From contig JAYTCQ010000167.1 of the NCBI GenBank assembly GCA_043736395.1, forward strand, positions 1 to 19,917: a stretch of DNA of 19,917 nucleotides, in the 5' to 3' direction. Shown here one piece after another: positions 8,901 through 15,684 of the stretch. Numbering within the stretch: the first letter of the stretch is position 1; each line of letters begins with the position of its first letter. The translations under genes and the position numbers were made by a program. Source of the stretch: JAFDVL01 sp043736395. Its GTDB lineage: Bacteria > Acidobacteriota > Blastocatellia > RBC074. Below the pieces are notes generated by a model. It saw only the letters and a list, made by a program, of their open reading frames with translations. It was not told where the DNA came from and ran no database searches.

Positions 8901-9173
8901 GCGCGTGCGCTCGCGCAACTGATGATGAAAGAAGGGGGATCGAAAATTGAAAATCGTTTGAAATACGGCTTCCGCGCCTGCATTACTCGTACGCCGGAAG
9001 CTTCAGAAATTGAACGCTTGAAGAAATTGTACGAACAACAAATTGCAAATTTCAAAACCGAACCTGAGTCCGTCAAAAAAATCACGAAAGCTGCGAAGAG
9101 CAATGAATACGCGGCTTTGACGATGATTGCGAATGTTTTATTGAATTTGGATGAGACTGTGACTAAGGAATAA
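5958..9173 (+). CDS. P1: secreted multidomain c-type cytochrome (PSCyt1 + DUF1549 + DUF1553)
   Basis: This is a 1071-residue exported protein. Residues 1-26 are a Sec signal peptide ending VNA. A planctomycete-type cytochrome c domain (PSCyt1) follows, with the haem-attachment motif CVSCH at 44-48 and a QMPMGG loop that could supply the distal Met. DUF1549 spans about 162-370 and carries a second CxxCH (CAQCHNHKYDP, Cys342-His346). A middle beta-rich region (about 450-650) resembles a carbohydrate-binding sandwich. DUF1553 spans about 732-1040. The family is widespread in Planctomycetes, Verrucomicrobia and Acidobacteria and is nearly always paired with a DUF1501 protein; its reaction is not established, and a redox role in glycan processing is inference. 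GAGAG at 5947-5951 precedes the start. Three heptanucleotide repeat blocks lie in frame (6334-6368, 8347-8428, 8506-8533), adding short low-complexity peptides absent from typical relatives. It is paralogous to P2. Confidence 0.9.
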   Translation: MKQKLFIIACLSLALIVVHRETVVNAQQQIDFNRDIKPIFDANCVSCHGAKKAAGQLRLDNKTAAMRGGFSGAVILPNDSKGSILLSRIIGGDGQAQMPMGGDPLTAAQIDLIKKWIDGGAVWPEDSSLITQNSSLTSDHWAYKKISKPAIPSVKNSSWIRNPIDNFILARLEKEGMKPAPEAAKETLLRRVSFDLIGLPPSVKEIDDFLADNSPNAYEKVVDRLLASKHYGERWARPWLDLARYADSNGYEKDNLRVMWKYRDWVINALNDDMPFDQFTIEQLAGDMLPNPTNEQLIATGFHRNTLINQEGGIDPEEARFEILVDRVNTTSTVWLGSTMGCAQCHNHKYDPISQKDFYRMYAFYNSSQWEYGFQGEGMDDTTRWVKEPILDLPSPVQDAKRKKLDDEITAIKDKLKTSTPELEAAQRLWERAMADESKRWEALKPVEVKSTNGTALNILPDDSVLASGANPESDTYLISTRTNLKNISAIRLEAMTDPSLPQNGPGRDPYGNFLMTGIEVEITNANGKNPQLVTFKTAKVDNQTGKIDVKKFFTKDGDNQPVDKPEGWQVNVTSDIKRVNRNAVFIAEKPFSGSNLTIKIKHSAGSVGQGIGRIRLSAMNGKEPEKITIVSATLKPVLLMPVTERTPKQIKDLGTLYRNVAPELKADRDRLTMLQKELKDLGIVTALVMGEKPSNEKPSAALRNRGSFLSPGEKVFADVPSFLPKMGSDVPVNRYGLAKWLVSDENPLTARVAVNRFWEQFFGRGIVLTSEDFGTQGEAPSHPELLDWMAAAFRDGISDLGFWNADQKKAEASPQSAIHNPQSNAWSMKALHKLIVTSATYRQSSALSPQSEIQTPHSSDDPYNRLLARGPRFRVEAEMVRDLGLAASGLLSRKIGGKSVFPVQPEGIWKSPYSSEKWTTSNGEDRYRRSLYTFIRRTAPFPQMVTFDGTSRESCTVRRVRTNTPLQALTMLNDEGAMENARALAQLMMKEGGSKIENRLKYGFRACITRTPEASEIERLKKLYEQQIANFKTEPESVKKITKAAKSNEYAALTMIANVLLNLDETVTKE
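6334..6368 (+). repeat. In-frame heptanucleotide tandem repeat, ACTCATC type, five units
   Basis: Five 7-bp units with consensus ACTCATC (variants ending ATT, AAA and ACT) run without gaps from 6334 to 6368 inside P1. They encode a 7-residue periodic peptide, SSLITQN followed by SSLTS (about residues 127-138), between the PSCyt1 domain and the HWAYKKI segment that opens the next domain. The paralog P2 lacks these residues: it passes from GAQW almost directly to KHWAFI. The repeat is therefore an insertion in P1 or a deletion in P2. Confidence 0.8.
8347..8428. repeat. Composite palindromic heptamer element inside P1
   Basis: The left block 8347-8374 holds four units of type GGATTTC (plus a partial GGAT to 8378). 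The right block 8401-8428 holds four units of type CGCAATC, so the two blocks are in inverted orientation with about 26 nt between them. The element is in frame, encoding roughly residues 797-824, including ISDLGFWN and PQSAIHNPQS. It lies in DUF1553 between LLDWMAAAF and the NAWSMKALHKL helix, which are nearly adjacent in ordinary family members. Confidence 0.85.
8506..8533 (+). repeat. Single four-unit heptamer block inside P1
   Basis: Four 7-bp units (CGCAATC, CGAAATC, CAAACTC, CGCATTC) encode PQSEIQTPHS (about residues 850-859), directly after the conserved YRQSS and before YNRLLARG of DUF1553. An equivalent block is at the same site in P2 (11980-12007). Confidence 0.8.
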
Positions 9174-9273
9174 TGCAGAAGCCTGCACGCAGTAAGGGCG
9201 CCAGTACCTACCTCAATCCTCTTCGGTTCGCAGTAGTGTGGAGGCACCCTTACTGCGTGCGGGCTTCTGCATT
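9172..9273. repeat. 102-bp palindromic intergenic element between P1 and P2
   Basis: The arms 9172-9198 and 9247-9273 are 27 nt long and complementary except for one position that becomes a G-U pair in RNA. The left arm contains GCACGCAGTAAGGG. The 48-nt centre has short further complementarity (GCC at 9200-9202 with GGC at 9243-9245) and a CTTCGG at its tip. The left arm starts inside the TAA stop codon of P1. It is shaped like a REP/BIME or small MITE-like repeat. No T-run follows, so it is more likely an mRNA-stabilising or attenuating hairpin than a standard terminator. It is unrelated in sequence to the heptamer repeats. Confidence 0.85.
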
Positions 9274-9299
9274 CGTTCGCAGATTCGCAGAGAAGTATT

Positions 9300-12200
9300 A
9301 TGCCTAAAAAATTTTCTGTAAAAAATATTCTCAGATTGGTATTCGCATTCGCAACATGCAGCGTGATTCTCGCATCAATTTTATACTCAACCGCACAAGC
9401 GATTCAAAATCTCTCCCCAACGAAAATTGATTTTAATCGCGACATCCGCCCGATCCTTTCTGACAAATGTTTTATATGTCACGGCCCTGACGCGCCTGCG
9501 AAGAAAATTGAATTACGATTGGATTCCGAAGCCGCTGCGCTCGCCGCAATCGTTCCCGGTCAGCCTGAGCAGAGCAAGCTTATCAAGCGCATCACGCACG
9601 CGGATGAAGCGATGAAAATGCCTCCTGCGTCTTCAGGGCGGACGCTCTCGAAAACCGAAATCGAATTGCTGGCCGAATGGATTCGACAAGGCGCGCAGTG
9701 GCAAAAACACTGGGCGTTTATTCCTCCCACCAAACCTGCGTTGCCGGAAGTGAAAAATAAAAATTGGGTACGCAATCCAATTGATACTTTTGTGGTGGCG
9801 CGACTCGAAAAAAAAGGCTTGCAACCTTCGCCCGAAGCTGATCGCGGAACACTGCTACGACGCGTATCGCTCGATTTGACGGGGCTTCCGCCGACGTTGC
9901 AAGAGCTTGATAACTTCCTCAACGACAAGTCAAAAAATGCTTACGAAAAAGTTGTAGATCGCCTGTTGGCTTCGTCGCGCTACGGTGAACGGATAGCGTT
10001 CAAGTGGTTGGATGCTGCGCGTTATGCGGATACGAACGGATATCAAAATGATGGAGATCGCACGATGTGGCGATGGCGCGATTGGGTGATTGACGCGTTC
10101 AATTCGAATAAGCCGTACAACGAATTTGCCATCGAACAAATTGGCGGAGATTTAATTCCGAACGCGACGTTAGATCAAAAAATTGCATCGGCCTTCAACC
10201 GCAATCATCGTCAAAATGGTGAAGACGGAATCGTGCCTGCCGAATACTTCGTCGAAAATGTAGTTGATCGCGTAGATACGGTTTCGACGGTATTTATGGG
10301 CGTCACGATGGGCTGCGCGCGTTGTCACAATCACAAATACGATCCATTGTTGCAGAAAGAGTATTATCAACTCTACGCTTATTTTAATAGCGTCCGAGGT
10401 GAGACTGGTCGAGGTGCGTACCACAATTATGAGCCGTGGATTGACGCTCCGACGAAGGTGCAGCAAGCGCAGTTAACAAAACTTGACGGAGAAATAAACG
10501 CCACAGAAATTCAACTCAAATCTTCCATCGAGAAAAATCAACGAGCTTTTGTGCAATGGCAAAAATCGTTGGATTCATCTTCGGTGCAACAATGGTTTCC
10601 GTCTGAAAATTTGTTGATGCGACACGCGCTGGATGCGAACAGTTCCATCGAAATTCTATCTGATGTCGGACACGGAGATTCATCCGCCTATCAAGTCGAA
10701 AAAGTTACTGACGATAAGAAAAATTCCCCCGGTTTTCGTAACGGAACGCCGATGAATGTTGATTCTCCTATTGGTCAGGGTGTCGCGTTCGATGGCAAGA
10801 TTTTTGTCGACGCAGGTAAGATTGCGAACTTCGATTATCAAGATCGCTTGACGGAATTCCGCGACGCGTTTTCGATTTCGGTATGGATGAATGCGGACTC
10901 CGAAAATGCCGGAGCGATCGTCACACGAATGCAGGACACGACGGCTGAGAAAGATGGAAACATCCCGAAAAATCGCGGCTACGGATTATTTTTGATTGAT
11001 GGAAAATTGCACTGGAACGCCGTCAGCGCGTACCCCGATGATGCGTGGCGTGTCGAAACCGAAAGCAAAATTTCCACGAATCAATGGCATCACATCGTAG
11101 CGACAATGGACGGGCGCGAACCGTTTGAGCGCGCTGAAATTTATGTGGATGGGCAGAAACAAAAACTAAAAATAAACCTCGATACGATTTTCCGCACGTT
11201 CAATGATGCGGGCGCGAATCTCAGAATTGGCGGCGGTGCGGGAGCAGAATATCGCTTCAAGGGAAAACTTGATGAAGTGAGAGTTTACAAAACGCGGCTG
11301 AACGAAGCGCAAATTTCAATGCTGTCGTGCGCGGATTCATTGACTAAAATTGTGGGAATTCCTGAAACCAATCGGACGAACGGTCAACGATTAAAATTGC
11401 TCAATGCGTGGTTGGAAACCAAGGCTCCAAGCGCTGCACATCAGGCGTGGTCGGAACTGCGCGAGCTGAGCATACAACGCATAAAATTAGTTCGCGAATT
11501 TCCGATTTTGATGACGATGAGCGAATTGGATACACCGCGCGAAGCCCATATTTTACGGCGTGGCGCGTACGATTTGCCTGCGGAAAAAGTTGAACGCGGA
11601 GTTCCCGCCGCACTGTGCAATCCTGATGAAAAATCTACGCCAACCAATCGTTTGGAATTTGCGAAATGGTTGTTTCGCCCTGAAAATCCTGTGACAGCAC
11701 GCGTAACGGTGAATCGTTTCTGGCAAATGTTTTTCGGGACAGGAATCGTGAAAACGGTCGAAGACTTTGGTTCGCAAGGCGAGTTGCCAAGTCATCCAGA
11801 ATTGTTGGATTGGCTCGCAACGGAATTTCGGATTTCGGATTTTGGATTTCGGAATTTGGAAATGAAAACGTCTCCGCAATCCGCAATCTCCAATCCGCAA
11901 TCGAATGCCTGGAATGTGAAATCAATCCTCAGATTAATGGTGACTTCTGCCACATATCGCCAATCTTCGACAATCCTTCCGCAATCTAAAATCCAAAATC
12001 CGCAATCAGAAGATATTGATAATCGTCTCCTCGCTCGCGCCTCGCGCTTCCGATTATCGGCTGACATGATTCGCGATCAGGCTTTATTTGCAGCGGGATT
12101 GTTAACAGAAAAAATTGGCGGCCCTTCAGTGAAACCCTATCAACCGAAAGGATTATTCAAGGACATGGTGTTCTCGAATATGACGGAATATCCGCTCGCG

Positions 12201-12674
12201 AAAGGCGAAGATTTGTGGCGGCGGAGTCTCTACACTTATTGGAAACGTACGGTGCTAAACCCTGGAATGCTCGTGATGGATGCGACTGCTCGTGAGGCTT
12301 GCACGGTGCGCGAAACGCGTACGAATACACCTTTGCAGGCATTAAATTTGATGAATGATGTGACGTATGTTGAAGCTGCGCGGATGTTGGCAGAGCGAAT
12401 GATCAAAGAAGGCGGAGTGACATCCGAAGCCCGTCTTTATTGGGGTTTTCGCTTGTTGACTTCACGCGCTCCACAAAAAAATGAACAGCAAACACTGCTC
12501 GAAAATTTAAATTCCCAGTTGAAATATTATCGCAAAAATCCCGAAGCCGCTAAGCACCTTTTGCTGATGGGCGAGAAGCGTAATGATGCAAAATTGAATC
12601 CAGCGGAGCTTGCGGCATACGCGACGACGGCGAGTTTAATGTTGAATTTGGATGAAGTGATTACGAGGCAGTAA
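9300..12674 (+). CDS. P2: secreted multidomain c-type cytochrome with LamG domain (PSCyt1 + DUF1549 + LamG + DUF1553)
   Basis: This 1124-residue protein is a paralog of P1. The N-terminus has a long Sec-type hydrophobic segment (about 11-34, ending TAQA). PSCyt1 carries CFICH at 57-61 and a KMPP loop. DUF1549 (about 150-370) has a second CxxCH at Cys339-His343 in MGCARCHNHKYDP. Residues about 490-675 form a concanavalin-like LamG domain (GVAFDG, FSISVWMN, WHHIVATMDG, AEIYVDG, GKLDEVRVY), which P1 lacks at this position. DUF1553 spans about 780-1080. LamG domains usually bind carbohydrate, so P2 may dock on a polymer. Haem attachment requires export, consistent with the signal sequence. AGAGAAG lies just upstream of the start. 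Two in-frame heptamer insertions (11822-11902, 11980-12007) match those of P1. The stop at 12672-12674 is 42 nt before D2, so P2 and D2 probably form an operon. Confidence 0.9.
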   Translation: MPKKFSVKNILRLVFAFATCSVILASILYSTAQAIQNLSPTKIDFNRDIRPILSDKCFICHGPDAPAKKIELRLDSEAAALAAIVPGQPEQSKLIKRITHADEAMKMPPASSGRTLSKTEIELLAEWIRQGAQWQKHWAFIPPTKPALPEVKNKNWVRNPIDTFVVARLEKKGLQPSPEADRGTLLRRVSLDLTGLPPTLQELDNFLNDKSKNAYEKVVDRLLASSRYGERIAFKWLDAARYADTNGYQNDGDRTMWRWRDWVIDAFNSNKPYNEFAIEQIGGDLIPNATLDQKIASAFNRNHRQNGEDGIVPAEYFVENVVDRVDTVSTVFMGVTMGCARCHNHKYDPLLQKEYYQLYAYFNSVRGETGRGAYHNYEPWIDAPTKVQQAQLTKLDGEINATEIQLKSSIEKNQRAFVQWQKSLDSSSVQQWFPSENLLMRHALDANSSIEILSDVGHGDSSAYQVEKVTDDKKNSPGFRNGTPMNVDSPIGQGVAFDGKIFVDAGKIANFDYQDRLTEFRDAFSISVWMNADSENAGAIVTRMQDTTAEKDGNIPKNRGYGLFLIDGKLHWNAVSAYPDDAWRVETESKISTNQWHHIVATMDGREPFERAEIYVDGQKQKLKINLDTIFRTFNDAGANLRIGGGAGAEYRFKGKLDEVRVYKTRLNEAQISMLSCADSLTKIVGIPETNRTNGQRLKLLNAWLETKAPSAAHQAWSELRELSIQRIKLVREFPILMTMSELDTPREAHILRRGAYDLPAEKVERGVPAALCNPDEKSTPTNRLEFAKWLFRPENPVTARVTVNRFWQMFFGTGIVKTVEDFGSQGELPSHPELLDWLATEFRISDFGFRNLEMKTSPQSAISNPQSNAWNVKSILRLMVTSATYRQSSTILPQSKIQNPQSEDIDNRLLARASRFRLSADMIRDQALFAAGLLTEKIGGPSVKPYQPKGLFKDMVFSNMTEYPLAKGEDLWRRSLYTYWKRTVLNPGMLVMDATAREACTVRETRTNTPLQALNLMNDVTYVEAARMLAERMIKEGGVTSEARLYWGFRLLTSRAPQKNEQQTLLENLNSQLKYYRKNPEAAKHLLLMGEKRNDAKLNPAELAAYATTASLMLNLDEVITRQ
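11822..11902. repeat. Composite palindromic heptamer element inside P2
   Basis: From 11830 there are five contiguous 7-bp units of type GGATTTC (to 11864, with an 8-nt variant starting at 11822). After a short spacer come four units of type CGCAATC at 11875-11902 (one variant TCCAATC). The orientation is inverted and the site in DUF1553 is the same as at 8347-8428 in P1. It is in frame, encoding RISDFGFRN and PQSAISNPQS (about residues 841-868) between WLATEF and NAWNVKSILRL. Confidence 0.85.
11980..12007 (+). repeat. Single four-unit heptamer block inside P2
   Basis: Units CGCAATC, TAAAATC, CAAAATC, CGCAATC encode PQSKIQNPQS (about residues 894-903), between YRQSS and DNRLLARAS. Position and length match the P1 block at 8506-8533, but the internal units differ. 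Confidence 0.8.
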
Positions 12675-12716
12675 TTGAGCTCCAGTCGGAATAAGATGAT
12701 GGAGAATATGATTTCA

Positions 12717-14147
12717 ATGAATCCACTAAATGAAGCTCTTCAGTTGATGACGCGCCGAACTTTCCTGCAAGGCTGCGGACAAAGCCTCGGGGCAACAGCA
12801 CTTGCGACTTTGTTCACTGAAGAATCTTCCGCAATCCCCAATCCCCAATCCGCAATTGCCAAAGCCAAACGAGTAATTTATCTCTTCCAATCCGGCGCTC
12901 CATCGCAACTGGATTTATTTGATCCGAAGCCGTTGCTTGAAAAATATCGGGGACAGAATTTGCCGGACTCCATTCGGCAAGGACAACGCTTGACGGGGAT
13001 GACGGCGTATCAGTCCAGCTTCCCGACTGCGCCTTCGATTTTCAAATTTGCGCAGCACGGAAAATCCGGCGCGTGGCTCAGTGAATTGATGCCCAACGTC
13101 GCAAAATTATCCGACGACATTTGCTTCATCAAATCCATGCACACCGAACAAATTAATCACGATCCTGCGATCACATTTTCGCTGACGGGATTTCAATTGG
13201 CGGGGCGTCCGAGTATGGGTTCGTGGTTGTCGTACGGGCTGGGCAGTGAGAATAAAGACTTGCCTGCGTTTGTGGTGATGGTCTCGCTCGGTACTGGAAA
13301 CACAGGCGATCAGCCGCTCTATGACCGTTTGTGGGGCAGTGGATTTTTGCCTTCAAAATTTCAAGGCGTGAAATTTCAGAGCGGTGCTGATCCGGTTTTG
13401 TTCTTGTCAAATCCTGACGGAATCAGCCCTGAAGTCCGTCGAAAATTTCTTGATGATTTAGCGAAAATGAATCAAACGAATGCGGCAAAAGTTGGCGATC
13501 CTGAAATTCTTTCGCGCGTCGCGCAGTATGAAATGGCGTACCGGATGCAAACTTCTGTGCCGGATTTGACGGACTTATCGAAGGAACCGGAATCAACATT
13601 TACGCGTTACGGCGCAGATTCGAAAAAGCCCGGAACGTTCGCTGCGAATTGCATTTTAGCGCGACGCTTAGCCGAACGCGGCGTCCGCTTCATTCAACTT
13701 TTTCATCGCGGTTGGGATCAGCATAACAACTGCCCGAAGCAAATTACGAATCAAGCCCGCGATACCGATCAACCGTCGGCAGCGTTGTTGCTGGATTTGA
13801 AAGAGCGCGGAATGCTGGATGATACTTTAGTAATTTGGGGCGGAGAATTCGGGCGTACAGTGTATTCGCAGGGCAAGCTCACCGAAGATAATTATGGACG
13901 CGATCATCATCCACGCGCTTACACAATTTGGATGGCGGGCGGAGGAATTAAAGGCGGTCAGACGATTGGCGAGACGGACGATTTCAGCTACAACATCGTG
14001 CGCGATCCGGTGAGCACGTTTGATGTGAACGCGACGATTTTGCATTGCCTGGGTTTGGATCATACGCGTCTGACGTATAAATATCAGGGGCGAAATTTTC
14101 GGCTGACTGATGTGCAGGGAAATGTGCTGAAACAGATTTTGAGTTAA
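12717..14147 (+). CDS. D2: Tat-exported DUF1501 protein
   Basis: The protein has 476 residues from ATG 12717. This start is chosen because MNPLNEAxQLxTRRxF is the usual N-terminus of the family; GGAG lies at 12701-12704. Alternative starts are ATG 12696, 12699 or 12708, or TTG 12675 directly after the P2 stop. A twin-arginine signal (TRRTFLQGCG and an Ala/Leu-rich core) indicates Tat export. DUF1501 belongs to the alkaline phosphatase/sulfatase-like fold. Conserved metal-site-type segments are visible: KSMHTEQINHDPA, GAPSQLDLFDPKP, GWDQHNN, WGGEFGRT and GRDHHPRAYTIWMAGGG. The true substrate is unknown; Tat export suggests cofactor or metal loading before secretion. It follows P2 by 42 nt, the standard PSCyt1/DUF1549-DUF1501 pairing. 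A heptamer block (12830-12857) encodes SAIPNPQSAIA in the linker between signal peptide and mature domain; D1 has different residues there. Confidence 0.88.
   Translation: MNPLNEALQLMTRRTFLQGCGQSLGATALATLFTEESSAIPNPQSAIAKAKRVIYLFQSGAPSQLDLFDPKPLLEKYRGQNLPDSIRQGQRLTGMTAYQSSFPTAPSIFKFAQHGKSGAWLSELMPNVAKLSDDICFIKSMHTEQINHDPAITFSLTGFQLAGRPSMGSWLSYGLGSENKDLPAFVVMVSLGTGNTGDQPLYDRLWGSGFLPSKFQGVKFQSGADPVLFLSNPDGISPEVRRKFLDDLAKMNQTNAAKVGDPEILSRVAQYEMAYRMQTSVPDLTDLSKEPESTFTRYGADSKKPGTFAANCILARRLAERGVRFIQLFHRGWDQHNNCPKQITNQARDTDQPSAALLLDLKERGMLDDTLVIWGGEFGRTVYSQGKLTEDNYGRDHHPRAYTIWMAGGGIKGGQTIGETDDFSYNIVRDPVSTFDVNATILHCLGLDHTRLTYKYQGRNFRLTDVQGNVLKQILS
12830..12857 (+). repeat. Four-unit heptamer block in the D2 post-signal linker
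   Basis: Units CGCAATC, CCCAATC, CCCAATC, CGCAATT run without gap and encode the same periodic AI-x-NPQS peptide as the blocks in P1 and P2. It sits exactly where the Tat signal ends, a position tolerant of insertion. Confidence 0.8.
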
Positions 14148-14201
14148 AGGTGTTCGATAGGCATTTTGAATTCAGAGGATCAATTGTATAGTTCGGCAAG
14201 A

Positions 14202-14978
14202 ATGAAATTTAACGACTTAGAAATTGAAAACTGGAAAGAGTGCGGGATCAATACTGATTCGTTGTGGCTGATTTCCGAACGTGACAAAAACGGGAAGCAC
14301 GAAAATATTTATCATGGGAATTTTATTCCACAGATTCCCAATCAGTTAATCACACGTTACACCAAAAAAGGCGAAACAGTCTTCGAGCCTTTTATGGGAA
14401 GCGGCACGACACTTTTTGTTTGTGAAGAACTTGAGAGAAATTACATCGGGTTTGATATTAATGAAACAATCGTAGAGATAGTCCGCGACAAAGCTGATAT
14501 GAAAGACTCTACATTGATCAAAACCTGAGACTCTTTAAATGCCAAACAGGTTGAGAGAAATTTTAACTCAGCATTTACAAAAAATGTGCAGTTTGTTTTG
14601 ATGCACCCGCCGTATTTAGACATCGTAAAATTTACCGATAAGCCGAACGATTTGTCGCAGATTAGCGAATTGAATGTGTTTATCGAAAAATTCAAAACTA
14701 TCTGCGAAATTTCGTTGAAGTACCTTGATAAAGATCGCTATTTTGCGATCGTAATTGGTGATGTTTATAAAAATAGTGAAGTTTTACCTTTGGCATTTTA
14801 TTGTATGGATATGATAAAGCGTAGTTTTAAGGTGAAGTTGAAAGGCACAATTATTAAAAACATCGAAGGTAATCGCGGAAAAATTGGACAAGGCGGAATT
14901 TGGAAATATCGTGCGTTAAAAAGTGATTATTTTATTTTCAAACATGAGTATATTTTTGTTTTTAAGAAAGAATTTTAG
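14202..14978 (+). pseudogene. DNA methyltransferase (N4-C or N6-A type) interrupted by one in-frame TGA
   Basis: Reading one frame from ATG 14202 gives a complete amino-methyltransferase except for a TGA at 14526-14528 (codon 109). Before the stop are NIYHGNFIPQIPNQLI (motif X-like), motif I FEPFMGSGTT (about 61-70) and the acidic FDIN strand. After it, still in frame, come the catalytic HPPY (about 135-138) and a target-recognition/C-terminal part ending in EYIFVFKKEF. Motif order X-I-IV-TRD is that of gamma-class enzymes; HPPY replaces the usual D/N/SPPY. The sequence after the stop is undamaged, so the mutation looks recent; a Gly codon (GGA to TGA) is one plausible ancestor. A restart at GTG 14586 would have no visible ribosome-binding site. 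TTG 14184, preceded by AGAGGA at 14174-14179, is an alternative start. This is the first gene of an AT-richer R-M cluster; the endonuclease begins 4 nt after its TAG. Confidence 0.8.
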
Positions 14979-14982
14979 ACAA

Positions 14983-15648
14983 ATGAATCCATTCAAGTTT
15001 AATACAACTTCATATCTAGATTACGAAGTAATGGGAGATTTGCAAGAACATTGCACTCGTTGTGAACTTAAATCAAGTCAAGCAAAAACTTGGCAAACTT
15101 GGCGGGATGCCTACGGGATACAGTTTGCAGAAACTTTACAGGGAAGTGGAAAATACGACATTAGAAAATTTTGTGTAAGTTGCAATAAAAAAACAGTCCA
15201 CCGTCAACTTGCCACGCTTGAACGAAATCAAAATACTAGTTCAAGAGCAGGAATTTTAGCCAAATTAGCTACTCGAATCAAAAAACTACTCAAATATGAA
15301 GAAGCATTTTGGTTAAGAGAATTAGCAGGCAATTTACTTGAAGTTGACCATAAATTCCCGCAAATTCGTTGGAACTCTGACGAGGAAAGCGATGAGAATG
15401 CAAACGATGATGAATTAATATCCAAATATATTTTATTCACGCGGAGTAATAACCTGCTGAAATCTAGGAATTGTGAGCGATGCGTCAAAACTAATAAACG
15501 GGGAAACTTTCCCGGAATTTACTTTTGGTATGATGGGACTGAGAATTGGGAAACCGAGTCTCACGATGAAAAAGGGTGTGTGGGTTGTTTTTGGTATGAT
15601 CCATACGCATGGCGAGCCGAGTTAAATAAAACCGCCAGGAATTCTTAG
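14983..15648 (+). CDS. Type II restriction endonuclease, HNH fold with zinc-binding cysteine pairs
   Basis: The 221-residue protein begins at ATG 14983 (MNPFKF), 4 nt after the methyltransferase stop; a longer in-frame start at 14923 overlaps that gene and is less likely. Four CxxC pairs are visible (24-27, 64-67, 164-167, 199-202), the first two probably forming a zinc finger. The HNH signature is VDHKFP (121-126), then NNLLKSRNCERC (156-167) and a following basic TNKRG. The C-terminal GCVGCFWYDPYAW pattern recurs in HNH-type restriction enzymes associated with two methyltransferases. It would cleave unmodified DNA in the cytosol; the recognition sequence cannot be read from the protein. It lies between two methyltransferase genes on the same strand. 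No truncation is seen, which is notable because the preceding methyltransferase is interrupted. Confidence 0.72.
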   Translation: MNPFKFNTTSYLDYEVMGDLQEHCTRCELKSSQAKTWQTWRDAYGIQFAETLQGSGKYDIRKFCVSCNKKTVHRQLATLERNQNTSSRAGILAKLATRIKKLLKYEEAFWLRELAGNLLEVDHKFPQIRWNSDEESDENANDDELISKYILFTRSNNLLKSRNCERCVKTNKRGNFPGIYFWYDGTENWETESHDEKGCVGCFWYDPYAWRAELNKTARNS

Positions 15649-15662
15649 TCAGCTTGAGCTGA
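15649..15662. repeat. Short palindrome between endonuclease and methyltransferase genes
   Basis: TCAGCT (15649-15654) and AGCTGA (15657-15662) are perfect inverted 6-mers with a 2-nt centre. The palindrome starts directly after the TAG of the endonuclease and ends 22 nt before the next ATG. It could be an operator or a small hairpin in the R-M message; its function is not determined. Confidence 0.35.
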
Positions 15663-15684
15663 TTAAAGAAAATGCAAAAACAAA

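Noticed and set aside
8221..12908. Several minus-strand ORFs whose products contain DCGLRI-like repeats
   Set aside because: They are antisense shadows of P1, P2 and D2; the repeated peptide is just the complement of the heptamer blocks, which have no stops on either strand.
14166..14192. Possible promoter TTGAAT-15-TATAGT for the R-M cluster
   Set aside because: The spacer is short and it overlaps a plausible ribosome-binding site and alternative TTG start; support is too weak to list as a feature.
14526..14528. Genetic recoding of TGA as a sense codon
   Set aside because: TGA is used as a normal terminator in this window (toxin, antitoxin and D1 all end in TGA), so genome-wide recoding is excluded; a local nonsense mutation or sequencing error is simpler.
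14923..14982. Longer N-terminus for the endonuclease starting at 14923
   Set aside because: It would overlap the end of the methyltransferase by 56 nt; the extra residues are a frame shadow of EYIFVFKKEF, and ATG 14983 follows the stop directly.
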